From positions 124,001 through 188,000 of the forward strand of contig NZ_FOJN01000007.1 of NCBI RefSeq assembly GCF_900111805.1: a stretch of 64,000 bases of DNA. The letters are read 5' to 3'. Numbering within the stretch: position 1 is the stretch's first letter; every line of letters starts with the position of its first letter. The DNA is from Rhodococcoides kroppenstedtii. GTDB taxonomy: Bacteria > Actinomycetota > Actinomycetes > Mycobacteriales > Mycobacteriaceae. The notes beneath the pieces were generated by a model. It was not told the DNA's origin and searched no databases. It worked only from the letters and a program-made list of their open reading frames with translations. Below, piece after piece: positions 8,385 to 19,198 of this stretch. A program made the position numbers and the translations under genes.

Positions 8385-9541
8385 GCTTCGTCGAGACCGA
8401 GGAGCAGAAGAGTCTGCGCGCCGCCGTCGCGGGACTGGGCAAGCGGCACAACTACATGGACTACGTGCTGCCGAAGGCGCGCCGCGGCGAGCCGCTCACC
8501 GAGCTGTGGCAGGAGGCCGGTGCCCTCGGGTTCCTCGGGGTCAACCTGCCGGAGGAGTACGGCGGCGGCGGGGCGGGCATCTACGAGCTCGCCCTCGTGC
8601 AGGAGGAGATGTCCTCCTTCGGCGCCGGCTTGCTGCTCGTGGTGGTCTCCCCGGCGATCTGCGGCACGATCATCGCCAAGTACGGCACCCCGGATCAGAA
8701 GCAGCACTGGCTGACTCGGCTCGCCGACGGATCCGCGATCATGGCCTTCGGTATCACCGAGCCGGACGCGGGGTCGAACTCGCACAAGATCACCACCACC
8801 GCGCGTCGGGACGGCGACGAGTGGGTGCTGCGCGGCAGCAAGATCTACATCTCCGGGGTGGACCAGGCCGACGCCGTGTTGGTGGTCTCCCGCACCGAGG
8901 ACGCGGCGACGGGTGGGCTGAAGCCGGCGCTCTTCATCGTGCCCACCGACACCCCGGGATTCACCGCGACGCCGATGGCCATGGACATCGTCGAGCCGGA
9001 CCACCAGTTCACCCTGTTCCTCGACGACGTCCGACTGCCGGCCGACGCGCTGGTCGGCGAGCCCGACGCGGCGATTGCGCAGCTGTTCGCCGGGCTCAAC
9101 CCCGAGCGGATCCTCGGTGCGGCAATGGCGATCGGCATGGGCCGCTACGCCCTCGACGCCGCGGTGACGTTCGCCAAGGAACGGCAGGTGTGGAAGACCC
9201 CCATCGGCGCCCACCAGGGCATCGCGCACCCGTTGGCGCAGTGCAAGATCGAGCTCGAACTGGCCAAGCTCATGATGCAGAAGGCCGCCGTGCTCTACGA
9301 CAGCGGTGAGGACTTCGGGGCCGCCGAGGCCGCCAACATGGCCAAGTACGCGGCCGCGGAGGCCAGCATCAAGGCGCTCGATCAGGCCATCCAGACCCAC
9401 GGCGGCGCCGGCCTGACCTCGGACTACGGACTGGCGTCGATGCTGGGCACCGCTCGGATCGCCCGGGTCGCTCCGGTGAGCCGGGAGATGATCCTCAACT
9501 TCGTCTCCCAGCACTCGCTGGGCCTGCCGAAGAGCTACTGA
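8381..9541 (+). CDS. Acyl-CoA dehydrogenase, second paralogue
   Basis: 386 residues from GTG 8381, with a good ribosome site (GAGAAGGAG, 8365-8373). It carries FGITEPDAGSNSHKITTTA (FAD-binding signature), LRGSKIYISGVDQADAVLVV and ERQVWKTPIGAHQGIAHPLAQ. It is clearly diverged from the dehydrogenase at 3516: the C-terminal catalytic loop reads ARIARVAPVSREMI, with neither the EGT nor the GGGT pattern, so its base and substrate differ. Two dehydrogenases in one operon could act on successive intermediates of a branched chain. Coupled on both sides: GTGA overlap upstream, TGATG overlap downstream. Confidence 0.85.
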   Translation: MSFVETEEQKSLRAAVAGLGKRHNYMDYVLPKARRGEPLTELWQEAGALGFLGVNLPEEYGGGGAGIYELALVQEEMSSFGAGLLLVVVSPAICGTIIAKYGTPDQKQHWLTRLADGSAIMAFGITEPDAGSNSHKITTTARRDGDEWVLRGSKIYISGVDQADAVLVVSRTEDAATGGLKPALFIVPTDTPGFTATPMAMDIVEPDHQFTLFLDDVRLPADALVGEPDAAIAQLFAGLNPERILGAAMAIGMGRYALDAAVTFAKERQVWKTPIGAHQGIAHPLAQCKIELELAKLMMQKAAVLYDSGEDFGAAEAANMAKYAAAEASIKALDQAIQTHGGAGLTSDYGLASMLGTARIARVAPVSREMILNFVSQHSLGLPKSY

Positions 9542-10332
9542 TGGCACCGGAGTCACTCGAGTCGCCGCCCGTCCCGCCGCCGGTCGGTGAGGAGCGGGAC
9601 GCGGGCGTCGTCACCCTCACGCTCGACAGCCCGCACAACCGCAACGCCCTGTCCTCCGCCCTGGTCGCCGGCGTCCTTGACGGGGTGCGCCGGGCCGGGG
9701 CCGACCCCGACGTCCGCGCCGTGGTGCTCACGCACACCGGTGGAACCTTCTGCGCCGGAGCCGATCTCACCGAGGCGGGCGCGGACCCCGCCACGCGGAC
9801 GGCGCAGATGGTGGAGTTGCTCCGCGCCGTCGTCGAGGCGCCCGTCCCGGTGGTCGGGCTGATCGACGGGCACGTCCGGGCCGGTGGCATGGGCCTGATC
9901 GCGGCGTGCGACGTCGTGATCGCCGGGCCGCGCAGCACGTTCGCGCTGACCGAGGCGCGGCTCGGGTTGGCGCCGTCGATCATCTCGCTGACGGTGCTGC
10001 CGCGCTTGACCTCGCGGGCGGCGAGTCGGTTGTTCCTCTCCGGAGAGAAGGTGGGCCCGGCCGAGGCCGCCGCGTACGGCCTGATCACCGAAACGGCCGA
10101 CGATCCCGCGGCGGCGGCCCGGCCCCTGCTCGCGTCGTTCCGCCTGTCCTCCCCGCAGGGCCTGGCCGAGACGAAGAAGCTCACCACGGCCGCCGTCCTC
10201 GACGAGTTCGATCGCCGCGCCGACGCCCTCGCCGCGGACTCCGCCCGCCTGTTCGCGTCGGCCGAGGCGCGGGAAGGGATGATGGCGTTCCTGGAGAAGC
10301 GCCCACCGTCCTGGGCCGTCGTGAGGGGGTAG
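9541..10332 (+). CDS. Enoyl-CoA hydratase/isomerase family protein
   Basis: 263 residues, a single crotonase domain. VTLTLDSPHNRNALSSALV, GGTFCAGADLTEAG (oxyanion-hole region), DGHVRAGGMGLIAACDVVIA and FALTEARLGLAPSII place it in the family; the Glu in TEARLGL is at the usual catalytic site. In the Atu pathway a hydratase (AtuE) acts on isohexenylglutaconyl-CoA, and in leucine breakdown on methylglutaconyl-CoA; the product of the preceding carboxylase would be such a substrate. No HMG-CoA lyase-type gene is in the window, so cleavage must be encoded elsewhere. Start ATG overlaps the upstream stop by one base (TGATG). Confidence 0.85.
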   Translation: MAPESLESPPVPPPVGEERDAGVVTLTLDSPHNRNALSSALVAGVLDGVRRAGADPDVRAVVLTHTGGTFCAGADLTEAGADPATRTAQMVELLRAVVEAPVPVVGLIDGHVRAGGMGLIAACDVVIAGPRSTFALTEARLGLAPSIISLTVLPRLTSRAASRLFLSGEKVGPAEAAAYGLITETADDPAAAARPLLASFRLSSPQGLAETKKLTTAAVLDEFDRRADALAADSARLFASAEAREGMMAFLEKRPPSWAVVRG

Positions 10333-10335
10333 CAC

Positions 10336-10950
10336 GTGGTCGCGCCGCGGGAGCCGAAGCAGGATCGCAGCCGGGCCACTCGGCAGCGGCTCCTCGAGGC
10401 CACCATCGAATCCCTCGCCGAGCAGGGATGGGGACCCACCACGGTCGGTCACGTCGCCGAACGGGCCGGCGTCTCGCGCGGCGCCACCCAGCATCACTTC
10501 CCCACCCGCGAGGACCTGATCACGGCGGCGCTGGACTACATGTTCGACACCCGGATGGGTGATGCGGTGGCCGAGGAGGGCGACCTGCCGACCGGTGCGA
10601 AGCGCACCGAAGCCGTCGTCGCGCGGCTGGTGGAGTACTACACGGGACCGATGTTCAAGGCGGCGTTGCAGGTGTGGACGGCGGCGTCGTCCGATCCCGA
10701 CCTCCGCGCGCGCGTGCTGCCCCTCGAGGACAAATTCGGCCGGGCGGCCCACCGCACCGCGGTGCGCCACCTCGGTGTCGACGACGCCGATCCCCGCACC
10801 CACCGATTGGTTCAGGCCACGCTCGACCTCGCCCGCGGGTTGGGACTGGCCGACGTGCTCAGCGACGATTCCCGACGGCGCGGCGAGATCGTCAAGGCCT
10901 GGGCGGCGGTGCTGGACGCGTCCCTGCCGCTGCCGACGGCCGCGTCCTGA
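10336..10950 (+). CDS. TetR-family regulator of the acyl-CoA operon
   Basis: 204 residues from GTG 10336, only 3 bp after the hydratase stop. The N-terminal helix-turn-helix is clear: RLLEATIESLAEQGWGPTTVGHVAERAGVSRGATQHHFPTREDLITAAL. The C-terminal ligand-binding domain is of the TetR_C type seen in acyl-CoA-responsive members. Being last gene of the operon, it probably represses its own transcription unit through the palindrome at 821-840 and releases it when a pathway acyl-CoA binds; that is inference from position, as there is no other TetR gene in the window. Confidence 0.85.
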   Translation: MVAPREPKQDRSRATRQRLLEATIESLAEQGWGPTTVGHVAERAGVSRGATQHHFPTREDLITAALDYMFDTRMGDAVAEEGDLPTGAKRTEAVVARLVEYYTGPMFKAALQVWTAASSDPDLRARVLPLEDKFGRAAHRTAVRHLGVDDADPRTHRLVQATLDLARGLGLADVLSDDSRRRGEIVKAWAAVLDASLPLPTAAS

Positions 10951-10991
10951 CGGGCGCGACGTGACGGGGCGAGCGGGTCGGCCGTTCCTTG

Positions 10992-10997
10992 TAGGGT
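10992..10997 (+). promoter_or_regulatory. -10 box TAGGGT, leaderless start of lipoprotein gene
   Basis: TAGGGT is followed by 7 nt and then the ATG at 11005, the spacing expected if the transcript begins at the start codon. This supports ATG 11005 over the in-frame GTG at 10996, which lies inside the box. Confidence 0.5.
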
Positions 10998-11004
10998 GCC
11001 GGGC

Positions 11005-11532
11005 ATGAGACCGGGGCGGTGGGCTGCAGGCCTGGCAGCGGCGGCGGCGTTGACGGCGTGCGGCGGCACGTCCGACACCGCGGCCGGGCCGACCACGACC
11101 ACCGCGGCCGCACAGCCGGGGCCCTTCTTCGGGGTCTGCGGACAGTTGACCGACGACGAAGTCCGGCAGGCGTTCGCGGTGCCCGCCTTCGCGACGGTCA
11201 CCCGCAACTCGGTCGGATGCGAGTGGGAAGTCTCCGGTCCGACGGGACCGTCGGTCAGCTTCTCCTGGTACCGCGGCAGTCCGATCGGCCGCGAGCGCGC
11301 GGGGTCCGAACTGATCGGCCGGCCGGCCGCGGACCTGGAGATCGCGGGGCGGTCCGGCTTCGAGGCCCTCTACCAGGACGCCCTCGGGCAGCCGGTGCTC
11401 TGCGAGAGCGCGCTGCAGTACGGGTCGGACTTCGTCCATCTGTCGGTCACCTACGCAGACGTCACCCCCACCGCCGACCCGTGCGTGGTGGGACGCCAGC
11501 TGCTCGAGACCGTCGCGGAGCGTGCGCAGTGA
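11005..11532 (+). CDS. DUF3558 lipoprotein
   Basis: 175 residues. A short positively charged N-terminus (MRPGRW), an Ala/Leu-rich core and the lipobox LTAC (Cys about residue 20) give a lipoprotein signal peptide; a Thr/Ala linker (GPTTTTAAAQPG) follows. The mature part has the DUF3558 pattern: FGVCGQLTDDEVRQAF, SVGCEWEV, and Cys residues near the end, with V-S-F-S-W-Y strands. Function is unknown; family members are cell-envelope lipoproteins of mycolic-acid actinobacteria. It overlaps the next DUF3558 gene (GTGA), so the two are made together. Confidence 0.8.
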   Translation: MRPGRWAAGLAAAAALTACGGTSDTAAGPTTTTAAAQPGPFFGVCGQLTDDEVRQAFAVPAFATVTRNSVGCEWEVSGPTGPSVSFSWYRGSPIGRERAGSELIGRPAADLEIAGRSGFEALYQDALGQPVLCESALQYGSDFVHLSVTYADVTPTADPCVVGRQLLETVAERAQ

Positions 11533-11591
11533 CTCCGCGCGTAGTGACCCCGCGCGCAGTGACACGGCGGGCGACGTTGACACGGCGGGCG
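11529..11591 (+). repeat. Repeats carrying three alternative GTG starts
   Basis: Three 15-bp units starting at 11529, 11544 and 11559 each begin with GTGAC and encode (M/V)T(P/R)R(V/A); they run into two copies of an 18-bp unit (GACACGGCGGGCGACGTT) encoding TRRATL/F. The repeats extend only the signal peptide's charged n-region. Confidence 0.85.
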
Positions 11592-12101
11592 ACGTTCGCC
11601 GCGCTCGCCGCCGGGGCGCTGCTCCTCACCGGGTGCAGTTCCACCATCGAGGGCCGACCGGTCCCGGTGGGCGCGACCACCGGCGATCAGGAGTTCCAGT
11701 CGCTGCTCGAGGAGTGCAACACCGTCACCCCGGAGCAGATCGCGGACGTGGTCGGCGGCACGGCCATCGATCAGGGCTTCCTCGGCGCGATCTGTCGGTG
11801 GGACGTCACGGGGCCGGCCGGCGCGGTCAAGGTGACGTTCGACTGGTTCGAGTCGGGCTCGCTCGCCGCCGAGCGGGAGGCGAACGAACGGATGGGGTGG
11901 ACCGTCACGGACGTGACGGTGTCCTCCCGCGGGGCCATCGAGATCCGGCAGCCCGACGATCCGGCGTCGTGCGGGGTGAGCGCGCCGTCGCCGATCTCCG
12001 GGGTGATCGGGTGGTGGGTGCAGTTCCGGCCGGGCAATCCGGCGGATCCGTGCGAGGCGGCGACGCGGCTGATGCAGCTCTCGCTCAACCTGAGCGCTTG
12101 A
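11529..12101 (+). CDS. DUF3558 lipoprotein, tandem paralogue
   Basis: 190 residues if started at GTG 11529, which overlaps the upstream stop. The signal peptide core AALAAGALLLTGC ends in a lipobox; the mature region shows LLEECNTVTPEQIADVV, AICRWDV and GWWVQFRPGNPADPCEAA, matching the DUF3558 layout of its neighbour with paired cysteines. Three in-frame GTG codons (11529, 11544, 11559) stand in a 15-bp repeat, so the exact start is open; all would give a usable, Arg-rich n-region. Paired paralogous DUF3558 genes just upstream of rpsL fit a rhodococcal chromosome. Confidence 0.8.
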   Translation: MTPRVVTPRAVTRRATLTRRATFAALAAGALLLTGCSSTIEGRPVPVGATTGDQEFQSLLEECNTVTPEQIADVVGGTAIDQGFLGAICRWDVTGPAGAVKVTFDWFESGSLAAEREANERMGWTVTDVTVSSRGAIEIRQPDDPASCGVSAPSPISGVIGWWVQFRPGNPADPCEAATRLMQLSLNLSA

Positions 12102-12161
12102 CCTCCCTGCAACCGACCCCCCTTGCGACCGACCCCGCCCTGTACCCGATCGGGATGCGTT

Positions 12162-12191
12162 TTGACCCGCAGGCGCGCCGACGGGTATCGT
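12162..12191 (+). promoter_or_regulatory. Promoter of the rpsL (str) operon
   Basis: TTGACC (12162-12167) and TATCGT (12186-12191) are separated by 18 bp, a good primary-sigma promoter, 235 bp before rpsL. The 324-bp gap 12102-12425 holds no gene; the long leader may have a regulatory role, but no riboswitch was recognised. Confidence 0.6.
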
Positions 12192-12425
12192 CGTGGGTTG
12201 TGTCCGGCGCGTCCGGACCGTCTGTGTGCCTATACGAGGTACAGCCGTGCTCATGTTCTTTGCCGAGCAAGCGCAATGGCTACCGTGTGGGGGTATGCGA
12301 CACACCCGACCGCGGGGTGAGAAGACCCGCGGTGGCAGTGCCGGAAACGGTACCGGGTGAGGGGCAGCGCTTCCTTGTCCCAACTGCTTTCCATCCCTGA
12401 TTCTCGACACGAAGAAAGCCGGTTC

Positions 12426-12800
12426 ATGCCAACGATCAACCAGCTGGTCCGCAAGGGTCGCACCGACAAGGTCGCGAAACTGAAGACCGCCGCCCTCAAG
12501 GGCGGACCGCAGCGTCGCGGCGTGTGCACCCGCGTGTACACCACGACGCCCAAGAAGCCGAACTCCGCACTCCGCAAGGTCGCGCGCGTGCGCTTGACCA
12601 GCGCGGTCGAGGTCACGGCCTACATCCCCGGTGAGGGTCACAACCTGCAGGAGCACTCGATGGTGCTCGTCCGCGGCGGTCGTGTGAAGGACCTCCCCGG
12701 TGTTCGCTACAAGATCATCCGCGGCTCGCTCGACACCCAGGGTGTGAAGAACCGCAAGCAGGCTCGCAGCCGCTACGGCGCGAAGAAGGAGAAGAGCTGA
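12426..12800 (+). CDS. rpsL: 30S ribosomal protein S12
   Basis: 124 residues, the standard length, from [15 protein letters not shown] to [11 protein letters not shown]. It sits in the decoding centre of the small subunit. Lys43 (TTTPKKPNS) and Lys88 (GGRVKDLPG) are both present, i.e. the residues of the streptomycin-sensitive form. The start is fixed by the universally conserved N-terminus; upstream in-frame codons back to 12357 are not conserved protein. It is first of rpsL-rpsG-fusA-tuf, with one base between it and rpsG. Confidence 0.98.
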   Translation: MPTINQLVRKGRTDKVAKLKTAALKGGPQRRGVCTRVYTTTPKKPNSALRKVARVRLTSAVEVTAYIPGEGHNLQEHSMVLVRGGRVKDLPGVRYKIIRGSLDTQGVKNRKQARSRYGAKKEKS

Positions 12801-12801
12801 C

Positions 12802-13272
12802 ATGCCTCGCAAGGGACCTGCACCCAAGCGGCCGCTGATCAACGATCCGGTCTACGGATCGCCGCTGGTCACGCAGCTCGTCAACAAGATCCTCCTCGAC
12901 GGCAAGAAGTCGACCGCCGAGCGCATCGTGTACCAGGCTCTCGAGCAGGCACGCGAGAAGACGGGCACCGATCCCGTCGTGACGCTCAAGCGCGCTCTCG
13001 ACAACGTCAAGCCGGCCCTCGAGGTCCGCAGCCGTCGCGTCGGTGGTGCCACCTACCAGGTGCCGGTCGAGGTTCGTCCCGGCCGTTCCACCACGCTGGC
13101 ACTGCGCTGGCTCGTCTCGTTCTCACGCGCTCGTCGTGAGAAGACGATGGTCGAGCGTCTGGCCAACGAGCTCCTCGACGCCAGCAACGGCCTCGGTGCC
13201 GCGGTGAAGCGCCGCGAGGACACGCACAAGATGGCGGAAGCCAACAAGGCGTTCGCGCACTACCGCTGGTGA
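12802..13272 (+). CDS. rpsG: 30S ribosomal protein S7
   Basis: 156 residues ([11 protein letters not shown]… to …[10 protein letters not shown]), full length for bacterial S7, the primary binder of the 3' domain of 16S rRNA. GAAGGAGAAGAG just upstream is the ribosome site, inside the 3' end of rpsL, so the two genes are coupled. A strong hairpin follows before fusA. Confidence 0.98.
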   Translation: MPRKGPAPKRPLINDPVYGSPLVTQLVNKILLDGKKSTAERIVYQALEQAREKTGTDPVVTLKRALDNVKPALEVRSRRVGGATYQVPVEVRPGRSTTLALRWLVSFSRARREKTMVERLANELLDASNGLGAAVKRREDTHKMAEANKAFAHYRW

Positions 13273-13280
13273 TCGCGTAA

Positions 13281-13319
13281 CGCCCGGCGGCGCCGGAACT
13301 ATCCGGCGCCGCCCGGGCG
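13281..13319 (+). terminator. Hairpin between rpsG and fusA
   Basis: CGCCCGGCGGCGCCGGA (13281-13297) pairs with 13302-13319 around an ACTA loop; 17 bp with one bulged base. There is no U-tract, so it more likely tunes readthrough or protects an mRNA end than ends the operon. Confidence 0.6.
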
Positions 13320-13368
13320 TTGATCCGACCGAGAACTACCTCTTCCAACACCAAGGCGGGATGAATTC

Positions 13369-15471
<2,103 letters not shown>

Positions 15472-15491
15472 TCTCCGAACGCAGGACCGAA

Positions 15492-15516
15492 GGGACCGGC
15501 CGTCTCGGCCGGTCCC
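15492..15516 (+). terminator. Hairpin between fusA and tuf
   Basis: GGGACCGGCC (15492-15501), loop GTCTC, GGCCGGTCCC (15507-15516): a perfect 10-bp stem in the 105-bp fusA-tuf spacer, without a T-run. Together with the rpsG-fusA hairpin it could set relative transcript levels in the operon. Confidence 0.6.
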
Positions 15517-15576
15517 GGCACCACCTACCGTAAAAGACTGCACACCGCAGACATCGACAGTCCAGGAGGACACACA

Positions 15577-16767
15577 GTGGCGAAGGCGAAGTTCGAGCGG
15601 ACGAAGCCGCACGTCAACATCGGGACCATCGGTCACGTTGACCACGGCAAGACGACGCTGACCGCAGCGATCACCAAGGTTCTGCACGACAAGTACCCCG
15701 ACCTGAACGAGAGCTTTGCCTTCGATCAGATCGACAAGGCTCCCGAGGAGAAGGCTCGTGGTATCACGATCAACATCTCCCACGTCGAGTACCAGACGGA
15801 GAAGCGCCACTACGCGCACGTCGATGCTCCGGGTCACGCCGACTACATCAAGAACATGATCACCGGCGCGGCTCAGATGGACGGTGCGATCCTGGTCGTG
15901 GCCGCCACCGACGGCCCGATGCCCCAGACGCGTGAGCACGTGCTGCTCGCCCGCCAGGTCGGCGTGCCCTACATCCTCGTCGCCCTGAACAAGGCCGACA
16001 TGGTGGACGACGACGAGATCATCGAGCTCGTCGAGATGGAGGTCCGCGAGCTCCTCGCTGCGCAGGAGTTCGACGAGGAGGCCCCCGTCGTCAAGGTCTC
16101 CGCTCTCAAGGCCCTCGAGGGTGACGAGAAGTGGGCCGAGTCGGTCGCCGAGCTCATGCAGGCCGTCGACGACTCCATCCCGGACCCGGTCCGCGAGACC
16201 GACAAGCCGTTCCTCATGCCCGTCGAGGACGTCTTCACCATCACCGGCCGCGGCACCGTCGTCACCGGTCGTGTCGAGCGTGGCCAGATCAACGTGAACG
16301 AGGACGTCGAGATCGTCGGCATCCGCGAGAAGTCCACGAAGACCACCGTCACCGGCATCGAGATGTTCCGCAAGCTGCTCGACTCGGGCCAGGCGGGCGA
16401 CAACGTCGGCCTCCTCGTCCGCGGCATCAAGCGCGAGGACGTCGAGCGTGGACAGGTCGTCGTCAAGCCCGGCACCACCACTCCCCACACGGAGTTCGAG
16501 GGCCAGGCGTACATCCTGTCGAAGGACGAGGGCGGTCGCCACACCCCGTTCTTCAACAACTACCGCCCGCAGTTCTACTTCCGTACCACGGACGTGACGG
16601 GCGTCGTGACCCTCCCCGAGGGCACCGAGATGGTCATGCCCGGTGACAACACCGAGATGTCCGTCGTGCTGATCCAGCCGGTCGCCATGGACGAGGGCCT
16701 GCGGTTCGCCATCCGTGAGGGTGGTCGTACCGTCGGCGCCGGTCGCGTCACGAAGATCATCAAGTAA
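15577..16767 (+). CDS. tuf: Elongation factor Tu
   Basis: 396 residues from GTG 15577 with a near-perfect ribosome site AGGAGGA (15564-15570). It delivers aminoacyl-tRNA to the ribosome. [10 protein letters not shown] (P-loop), [13 protein letters not shown] and the C-terminal domains [12 protein letters not shown] and [17 protein letters not shown] are complete. Actinobacterial EF-Tu features such as the [27 protein letters not shown] switch I are seen. It ends the str operon, followed by a terminator. Confidence 0.98.
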   Translation: MAKAKFERTKPHVNIGTIGHVDHGKTTLTAAITKVLHDKYPDLNESFAFDQIDKAPEEKARGITINISHVEYQTEKRHYAHVDAPGHADYIKNMITGAAQMDGAILVVAATDGPMPQTREHVLLARQVGVPYILVALNKADMVDDDEIIELVEMEVRELLAAQEFDEEAPVVKVSALKALEGDEKWAESVAELMQAVDDSIPDPVRETDKPFLMPVEDVFTITGRGTVVTGRVERGQINVNEDVEIVGIREKSTKTTVTGIEMFRKLLDSGQAGDNVGLLVRGIKREDVERGQVVVKPGTTTPHTEFEGQAYILSKDEGGRHTPFFNNYRPQFYFRTTDVTGVVTLPEGTEMVMPGDNTEMSVVLIQPVAMDEGLRFAIREGGRTVGAGRVTKIIK

Positions 16768-16790
16768 GACACCCGTCTCACTTCGCCTGC

Positions 16791-16816
16791 GGCGCTCACC
16801 CTTCGGGGTGGGCGCC
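16791..16816 (+). terminator. Terminator after tuf
   Basis: GGCGCTCACCC (16791-16801), UUCG tetraloop, GGGTGGGCGCC (16806-16816): an 11-bp stem with one G-U pair, 23 bp after the tuf stop and before an unrelated leaderless gene. The tail is only weakly T-rich (GTTCGGCGTTT). Confidence 0.7.
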
Positions 16817-16869
16817 GTTCGGCGTTTCCGGTGCTGGTCGGGGTGCGAGGCGGCCGACCTGCGCGCCGG

Positions 16870-16875
16870 TAGACT
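16870..16875 (+). promoter_or_regulatory. -10 box TAGACT of the racemase-like gene
   Basis: TAGACT ends 8 nt before the GTG start at 16884, so the transcript would start at or next to the start codon (leaderless). Confidence 0.5.
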
Positions 16876-16883
16876 GACCCACC

Positions 16884-17678
16884 GTGACCGTCGCGCTGAT
16901 CGACTCCGGCCTCGGCTCCCTGCCGACCGCCGCTCGGCTGCGTCGTGCGCGGCCCGATCTCGACCTGCAGCTCCACCTGGATCCCGACGGCGCTCCGTGG
17001 GGCCCGAAGCCCGTGGAGTGGACCGTCCGACGCGTCGTCGACACCGCTCGGCGGGCCGTGGACGGGGGCGCCGCCGTCGTGGTGCTGCCGTGCAACACGG
17101 CCAGTGTCGTCGCGCTCGCCGAGACGCGCTCGGCCCTCGGTCCGTCGGTGCCGGTGGTGGGCACGGTGCCCGCGATCAAGCCGGCCGCGCGGGATTGTCG
17201 CACCATCGCGGTGTGGGCCACGGCCGCCACCACCGCGTCGTCGTACCAGGCCGCGCTGGTCCAGCAGTTCGCTGCGGACGCCGACGTCACGGCGGTCGCC
17301 TGCCACGGCCTCGCCGACGCCATCGATCGCGGTGACACCGACGCCGTCTCGGCCGCGATCGCGTCGGCCGCAGAGCGCACCCCCGCCCACACCGAGGCGA
17401 TCGTTCTGGGTTGTACGCACTACCCCCTGGTCGCCGACGAGATCATGGCGTCCCTGCCGCCCGCGGTCCGCATGTACGACAGTGCCGATGCCGTGGCGGC
17501 GCAGACACTCCGGCAGGTCGACGCCGTGGGGGTGCCGCCGGGTGCCGGTGCTCTGTCCGTCGTCCTCTCCGGGCGCTCCGGTTCTCTCCCGCCGCAGGCG
17601 CTCTCGTTCGAGGCGGGCCGGGTGCTCGCCGACGCCGGAGCGGACCCGCTCAGCGCGCAGCGGACCGCCCTGCGCTGA
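16884..17678 (+). CDS. Aspartate/glutamate racemase-family protein (MurI-like)
   Basis: 264 residues. Both cysteine loops of cofactor-independent amino-acid racemases are present: LPCNTAS (Cys70) and GCTHYPL (Cys177), with the N-terminal LIDSGLGSLPTA replacing the usual FDSGVGG. The overall length and the order of motifs match glutamate racemase. The divergent N-terminus and its position away from cell-wall genes leave open whether it is the housekeeping MurI or a paralogue acting on another amino acid or hydantoin-like substrate. It has its own leaderless promoter and is not part of the str operon. Confidence 0.75.
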   Translation: MTVALIDSGLGSLPTAARLRRARPDLDLQLHLDPDGAPWGPKPVEWTVRRVVDTARRAVDGGAAVVVLPCNTASVVALAETRSALGPSVPVVGTVPAIKPAARDCRTIAVWATAATTASSYQAALVQQFAADADVTAVACHGLADAIDRGDTDAVSAAIASAAERTPAHTEAIVLGCTHYPLVADEIMASLPPAVRMYDSADAVAAQTLRQVDAVGVPPGAGALSVVLSGRSGSLPPQALSFEAGRVLADAGADPLSAQRTALR

Positions 17679-17751
17679 TACTCCGGGTGGATCGTCCGGA
17701 ACGCATCGTTCGTCCTACCCGCGCCCGGACCGGTCCAACCGAGAATCGGAC

Positions 17752-19077
17752 ATGTCCTTCGGACAGGGAATGATGTCGAGTCGTCCGGCGCTGACACCGC
17801 ACGTGACGACCCTCGAATCCGACTCCCGGACCGACCGCCTGTCGCGGGGTGCGGCCTTTCGCATCGTCGCCGTCGTGTACTTCACCATCATGGCGTCGAG
17901 CAGTGCGCCGTCGCCGCTCTACCCGCTGTACCGGGAGGAGTGGGGGTTCGGCGCGTCGGTCCTGACGGTCGTGTTCGCCGTGTACGCGCTGGCGCTGCTC
18001 GTGTCGCTGCTGGTGGTCGGTGGGCTGTCCGACCACATCGGGCGCAAGCCGGTGGTGTTCGCCTCGATCGGTCTGCTGGTGGTGTCCCTGATCGTGTTCG
18101 CGGTCGCCGACGGGGTGGGGTGGTTGATCGCGGCTCGGGTCCTGCAGGGCGTCGCGGCCGGTGCTGCCACCGGCGCGTTGACGGCGGCGATCACCGACCT
18201 CTCGCCGACGCCACGCAGCGGTCCGTTGGTGAACAGCCTGGCTCCCGCGATCGGACTCGCCGGCGGCGGCATGGGGGCGGGTCTGCTGGTGCAGTTCGCG
18301 CCCTGGCCGACCACGACGGTGTACGTCCTGCTGATCGCGGCGCTGCTCGCACTGGCAGGCGCGATGGTCGCCGTGCCCGAGTCCGCCGTCGCCGCGGGCT
18401 TCACCGACTGGCGACACCTCCGCCGGAGTCTGACCCCGACGGTGTCGTTGCCCGCGTCCATCCGGTCGGCCTTCTGGGTGGTCATGCCGTCGTTGGTGGC
18501 CACGTGGTCGCTCGGCGGATTCCATCTCTCCCTGGGGCCGTCGATCATGCGGTCGGAGTTCGGGCTGACCGGCGCCGTCGCGGCGGGACTCGACATCTTC
18601 ACCCTGTTCACGGCCGGGGCAGCGGGTGCCGCAGTGGCGTCGCGCCTGGTGACCGACGCGGCGCGGGGTCGTCGGGTGATGGCCGTCGGCGCGCTCGTGC
18701 TCGTGGTCGGGGTCGGCCTCGACCTGGCGGGCCTCGCCACGGGGACCGCGGCCGTCTACTTCGCCGGGACCGCCGTGTCCGGACTCGGCTGGGGTGCCGC
18801 GTTTCTCGGCGCGATGCGGGTGATCGGCGCGATCGCGCCTCCCGACGATCGCGCGGGCGTCTTCTCGACGACGTACGTGCTGAGCTACCTCGCGTTCGGC
18901 CTCCCGGCCGTGATCGCAGGGTTCGTCGTGGGGGTGGTCGGGTTGTCGGTGACCGCGACGGTGTACGGCGGGTACGTCATCGCGTGCGCTCTCGGATCGG
19001 TGGTGGCGACGCGGGTGTCCGCCCGGCGGGCCGGTCGGGACGTTCGCCCGCTCGGTCCGGACAGGCAGCCCGCCTGA
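17752..19077 (+). CDS. MFS transporter (drug/metabolite efflux type)
   Basis: 441 residues with about 12 hydrophobic helices. The family motif after helix 2 is GGLSDHIGRKPVV; GVAAGAATGALTAAITDLSP lies in helices 4-5. The substrate cannot be read from sequence. Start choices are ATG 17752, 17770 and 17773; GGACAGGGA lies just before the last two, so the shorter forms are possible and differ only in a short N-terminal tail. Its stop codon TGA (19075-19077) lies inside the palindrome that serves the mno gene, so the end of this gene is also a control region. Confidence 0.8.
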   Translation: MSFGQGMMSSRPALTPHVTTLESDSRTDRLSRGAAFRIVAVVYFTIMASSSAPSPLYPLYREEWGFGASVLTVVFAVYALALLVSLLVVGGLSDHIGRKPVVFASIGLLVVSLIVFAVADGVGWLIAARVLQGVAAGAATGALTAAITDLSPTPRSGPLVNSLAPAIGLAGGGMGAGLLVQFAPWPTTTVYVLLIAALLALAGAMVAVPESAVAAGFTDWRHLRRSLTPTVSLPASIRSAFWVVMPSLVATWSLGGFHLSLGPSIMRSEFGLTGAVAAGLDIFTLFTAGAAGAAVASRLVTDAARGRRVMAVGALVLVVGVGLDLAGLATGTAAVYFAGTAVSGLGWGAAFLGAMRVIGAIAPPDDRAGVFSTTYVLSYLAFGLPAVIAGFVVGVVGLSVTATVYGGYVIACALGSVVATRVSARRAGRDVRPLGPDRQPA

Positions 19078-19090
19078 CCGATCGGGCAGG
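19073..19090. promoter_or_regulatory. Island operator copy 1, upstream of mno
   Basis: CCTGACCGATCGGGCAGG: an 18-bp palindrome with one mismatched pair, nearly identical to the copies at 23041 and 29152. It overlaps the MFS stop codon and lies 109 bp before the mno start; its centre is about 40 bp before a TAACGC box at 19122 that could be the -10. Confidence 0.7.
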
Positions 19091-19198
19091 AGCGGGTCGG
19101 CCACCGGACGGTTCTGCGGCGTAACGCTTCTCGCGGTCTCGCGCAGCACGCAGGGTGATGGCAGTCACACCGACTGCCGACCCCCGAGGAGACCTCCG

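Noticed and set aside
12147-12156. CCCGATCGGG before rpsL as a fourth copy of the island operator
   Set aside because: The inner 10 bp match, but the outer arms do not, and it would tie a ribosomal promoter to alcohol genes; one chance copy is credible in this base composition.
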